NCBI GenBank assembly: GCA_000435055.1 | Contig: FR879691.1 | Location: 5,276-11,578 of the forward strand | DNA from: Clostridium sp. CAG:138 | GTDB lineage: Bacteria; Bacillota; Clostridia; Christensenellales; CAG-138 | Reading direction: 5' to 3' | Length of the DNA stretch: 6,303 nucleotides | In this document: piece after piece, positions 4,784 through 6,303 of the stretch | How the letters are laid out: each line of letters opens with the position of its first letter | Numbering within the stretch: the stretch's first letter is position 1 | Program-made: the position numbers and the translations under genes | The notes under the pieces: model-generated | Told to the model about the DNA's origin: nothing | Seen by the model: only the letters and a program-made list of their open reading frames with translations | Databases searched by the model: none

Positions 4784-5368
4784 TCAATCCGAATCTCTTG
4801 CCGCGGCGGGTGCGGAAAGAATCTCATTCCAGATAATGCCCTGGGTAACTGCGGGCTGAGCCGAGATGGCTTTAAGCAGCCTGTCCGCTCCGCTCTGCAC
4901 TTTTTTTGTGCCTTCAACCGGTTGTTTTTGCTCATATGCGGGATCGTCATCGGGTCGGACTGCGGCGGCGGGCTGCCGTGCCGCAGTTTTCTTTGCCGTT
5001 TGGCTTGCTGCGGTTTTTTTGCCGGAGGATGCATTGCTGCGCATGTTTCCGCCGCCGGTTCCGGACGGGGAGCGCGGAGCGCGAACTTCGCCTTCATGAG
5101 CACCTTCGTGAATGCTGCCGCCGGTGCAGTTTGCCGTGCCGCAATAGGAGTCGGATGCACTGTATGCTCTGCCCTCGGTTCGGTTCTGTGCGGCAGGCTT
5201 CGGTTTCCCCTGCGCAAAACCCGTTCCGAATGCGAATTCGTCCGATTCGTTTTCGGCAAACCGATTCGCAGCACCGTTTTCGGCGGTTTCAGGCTGCTTT
5301 TTCTTGCTTGACGCAAGAATTCTGAGAACAAAGAAGCCGATTGCCGCAATGAATATCAACAGCTGCAT
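4784..5368 (-). CDS. Membrane-anchored, mostly disordered 194-aa protein downstream of floA
   Basis: Residues 2-19 form a single membrane helix (LLIFIAAIGFFVLRILAS) followed by Lys-Lys-Lys, so the rest should be cytosolic. Residues 20-160 are low-complexity Ala/Gly/Ser/Lys/Glu-rich sequence, probably disordered. They include a repeated HEG motif (SIHEGAHEGE, about 91-100), two nearby Cys (YCGTANC) and a Lys/Ala stretch. The C-terminus GADRLLKAISAQPAVTQGIIWNEILSAPAAAR ends in a motif like the QGII-x-SEIL-PP-R tail seen in several Bacillota membrane-associated proteins (from memory). ATG 5368 has AAAGGAGG 5 nt upstream. It starts 128 bp after floA on the same strand with no clear promoter between, so co-transcription is likely. 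It occupies the downstream place that yqfB has next to floA in Bacillus, but similarity is not evident. Confidence 0.75.
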   Translation of the reverse strand: MQLLIFIAAIGFFVLRILASSKKKQPETAENGAANRFAENESDEFAFGTGFAQGKPKPAAQNRTEGRAYSASDSYCGTANCTGGSIHEGAHEGEVRAPRSPSGTGGGNMRSNASSGKKTAASQTAKKTAARQPAAAVRPDDDPAYEQKQPVEGTKKVQSGADRLLKAISAQPAVTQGIIWNEILSAPAAARDSD

Positions 5369-5443
5369 GGCTGCCTCCTTTCGATACGTTTGGATTCTGT
5401 TTGTTTGATTCCGTTAATTAAATTTCGTTAAATCGATTGCCGA

Positions 5444-5481
5444 CCGTTTCCGCGACTGCTGCATGACAGCCGCGGAAACGG
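5444..5481 (-). other. GC-rich stem-loop between floA and the next gene
   Basis: CCGTTTCCGCG (5444-5454) and CGCGGAAACGG (5471-5481) form a perfect 11-bp stem, extended by a CTG/CAG pairing across a mismatch. It begins 16 nt past the floA stop. The minus strand lacks a U tract after the stem, so it is a poor intrinsic terminator. It may stabilise or process the 3' end of floA mRNA, lowering expression of the downstream gene relative to floA. Confidence 0.6.
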
Positions 5482-5496
5482 GTGCATTTCGACTGT

Positions 5497-6303
5497 TTAT
5501 TTAACATCGGCGGAACCTGCGGTGGTTTTCCCGATGGATTCGCGCATTTCGGTGTCGGCGGCAAGATTCTTCATTTTATAGTAATCCATGATGCCGAGAT
5601 TGCCGCTGCGGAACGCTTCAGCCATTGCAAGGGGAACCTGGGCTTCGGCCTCGATAACGCGGGCGCGCATACCTGCAACCTCCGCCTTGTTCTCCTGCTC
5701 CTGTGCAACCGCCATTGCGCGGCGTTCCTCTGCTTTTGCCTGTGCAATGCGCTTATCGGCTTCCGCCTGGTCGATCTGAAGCTTTGCGCCGACGTTCACG
5801 CCGACATCGACATCCGCAATATCGATGGAGAGTATTTCAAATGCCGTGCCGCTGTCCAAACCCTTGTTCAAAACGGTCTGAGAGATGGAGTCGGGGTTTT
5901 CAAGAACATCCTTGTGGCTGACGGAAGAACCGATGGTGGTAACAATGCCTTCGCCGACGCGGGCAATGATCGTTTCTTCGCCTGCACCGCCGACAAGACG
6001 GTCGATATTGACGCGAACGGTGACTTTTGCCTTTGCGCGGAGCTCAATGCCGTCCTTTGCAATTGCGGCGATAACGGGTGTTTCGATAACTTTGGGACTG
6101 ACGCTCATTTGAACTGCGGTCAGAACATCCCTGCCCGCAAGGTCAATTGCGCATGCCTTTTCAAAATCAAGTGCGATGCCCGCACGCTGGGAGGCGATGA
6201 GCGCATTCACAACGCGGTCAACATTGCCGCCCGCAAGGTAATGCGCTTCCATCTTGTTCAGATTTAAATCAAGACCTGCCTTCGTTGCTTTGATGAGCGG
6301 TTC
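5497..6303 (-). CDS. floA: Flotillin-like protein FloA, 5' end outside the window
   Basis: 268 residues are visible. The frame is open through the window edge, so the N-terminus (about 60 residues with the membrane hairpin, by comparison with Bacillus FloA of about 331 aa) is missing. The visible part follows FloA closely: EPLIKATKAGLDL, HYLAGGNVDRVVNALIASQRAG, AIDLAGRDVLTAVQMSVSPKVIETP, RLVGGAGEETIIARVGEGIVTTIGSS, KGLDSGTAFEILSIDIADVDVG. Then comes the Ala/Glu-rich coiled coil with DQAEADKRIAQAKAEERRAMAVAQEQE and a PLAMAEAFRSGNLGIMDYYKMKN segment. FloA oligomerises on the cytosolic side of the membrane and organises functional microdomains that affect secretion, signalling and membrane fluidity. 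An ATG at 6252 is internal, not the start. The next gene downstream encodes a membrane-anchored disordered protein that may be a client or partner (inference). Confidence 0.95.
   Translation of the reverse strand, partial: EPLIKATKAGLDLNLNKMEAHYLAGGNVDRVVNALIASQRAGIALDFEKACAIDLAGRDVLTAVQMSVSPKVIETPVIAAIAKDGIELRAKAKVTVRVNIDRLVGGAGEETIIARVGEGIVTTIGSSVSHKDVLENPDSISQTVLNKGLDSGTAFEILSIDIADVDVGVNVGAKLQIDQAEADKRIAQAKAEERRAMAVAQEQENKAEVAGMRARVIEAEAQVPLAMAEAFRSGNLGIMDYYKMKNLAADTEMRESIGKTTAGSADVK

Noticed and set aside
4768..5349. 193-codon minus-strand frame overlapping the gene after floA
   Set aside because: Arg/Pro/Ser-rich shadow; the overlapping frame 4784-5368 has a good ribosome binding site, a membrane anchor and a structured tail.
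5482..6267. 261-codon plus-strand frame opposite floA
   Set aside because: The minus strand is an unmistakable FloA; the plus frame is a Cys/Asn/Phe-rich shadow.

Overview
The window looks like chromosomal DNA of a low-to-mid GC Bacillota, most likely a gut-type Clostridia. The grounds are strong AGGAGG-type ribosome binding sites throughout, a FloA-type flotillin, a lipoprotein with a PTAE-repeat linker, a DUF4230 protein, and short intrinsic terminators. No rRNA, tRNA, transposase, CRISPR array or prophage structural gene is visible.

Layout. Positions 1-1574 hold two minus-strand genes. One is a secreted lipoprotein (48-713) and the other a six-helix membrane protein (984-1574, probable TTG start). 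They are separated by a strong bidirectional terminator and the lipoprotein's own promoter. Positions 1761-2054 (minus) encode a stand-alone RyR-domain protein. Its upstream DNA (2055-2400) has two good sigma-A promoters in tandem, a pair of helically phased TGCATAT repeats, and a leader of about 143 nt that can fold in two mutually exclusive ways. Back-to-back with this, a plus-strand promoter at 2484-2512 drives a HTH (XRE-like) regulator (2679-3188) after a leader of about 160 nt; a terminator follows at 3219-3253.

Positions 3322-4642 form a plus-strand operon of small genes: a 50-aa soluble protein, a 28-aa membrane miniprotein overlapping it by ATGA, a membrane-anchored DUF4230 protein, and a 94-aa single-pass membrane protein. 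The last of these appears to have lost a coding-looking C-terminal tail through a one-base frame change. A bidirectional terminator (4693-4732) separates this operon from a convergent minus-strand pair: floA (5497-6303, 5' end outside the window) followed by a 194-aa membrane-anchored, mostly disordered protein (4784-5368).

Working picture (inference). The HTH regulator and the RyR gene form a divergent pair around a shared control region, so the regulator may act on itself and on the RyR promoter(s). The 3368-4642 operon is an envelope-associated cluster of unknown function. The floA pair belongs to membrane-microdomain organisation. The items most worth following are the RyR leader RNA, the 28-aa miniprotein, and the frameshifted tail at 4565-4642.
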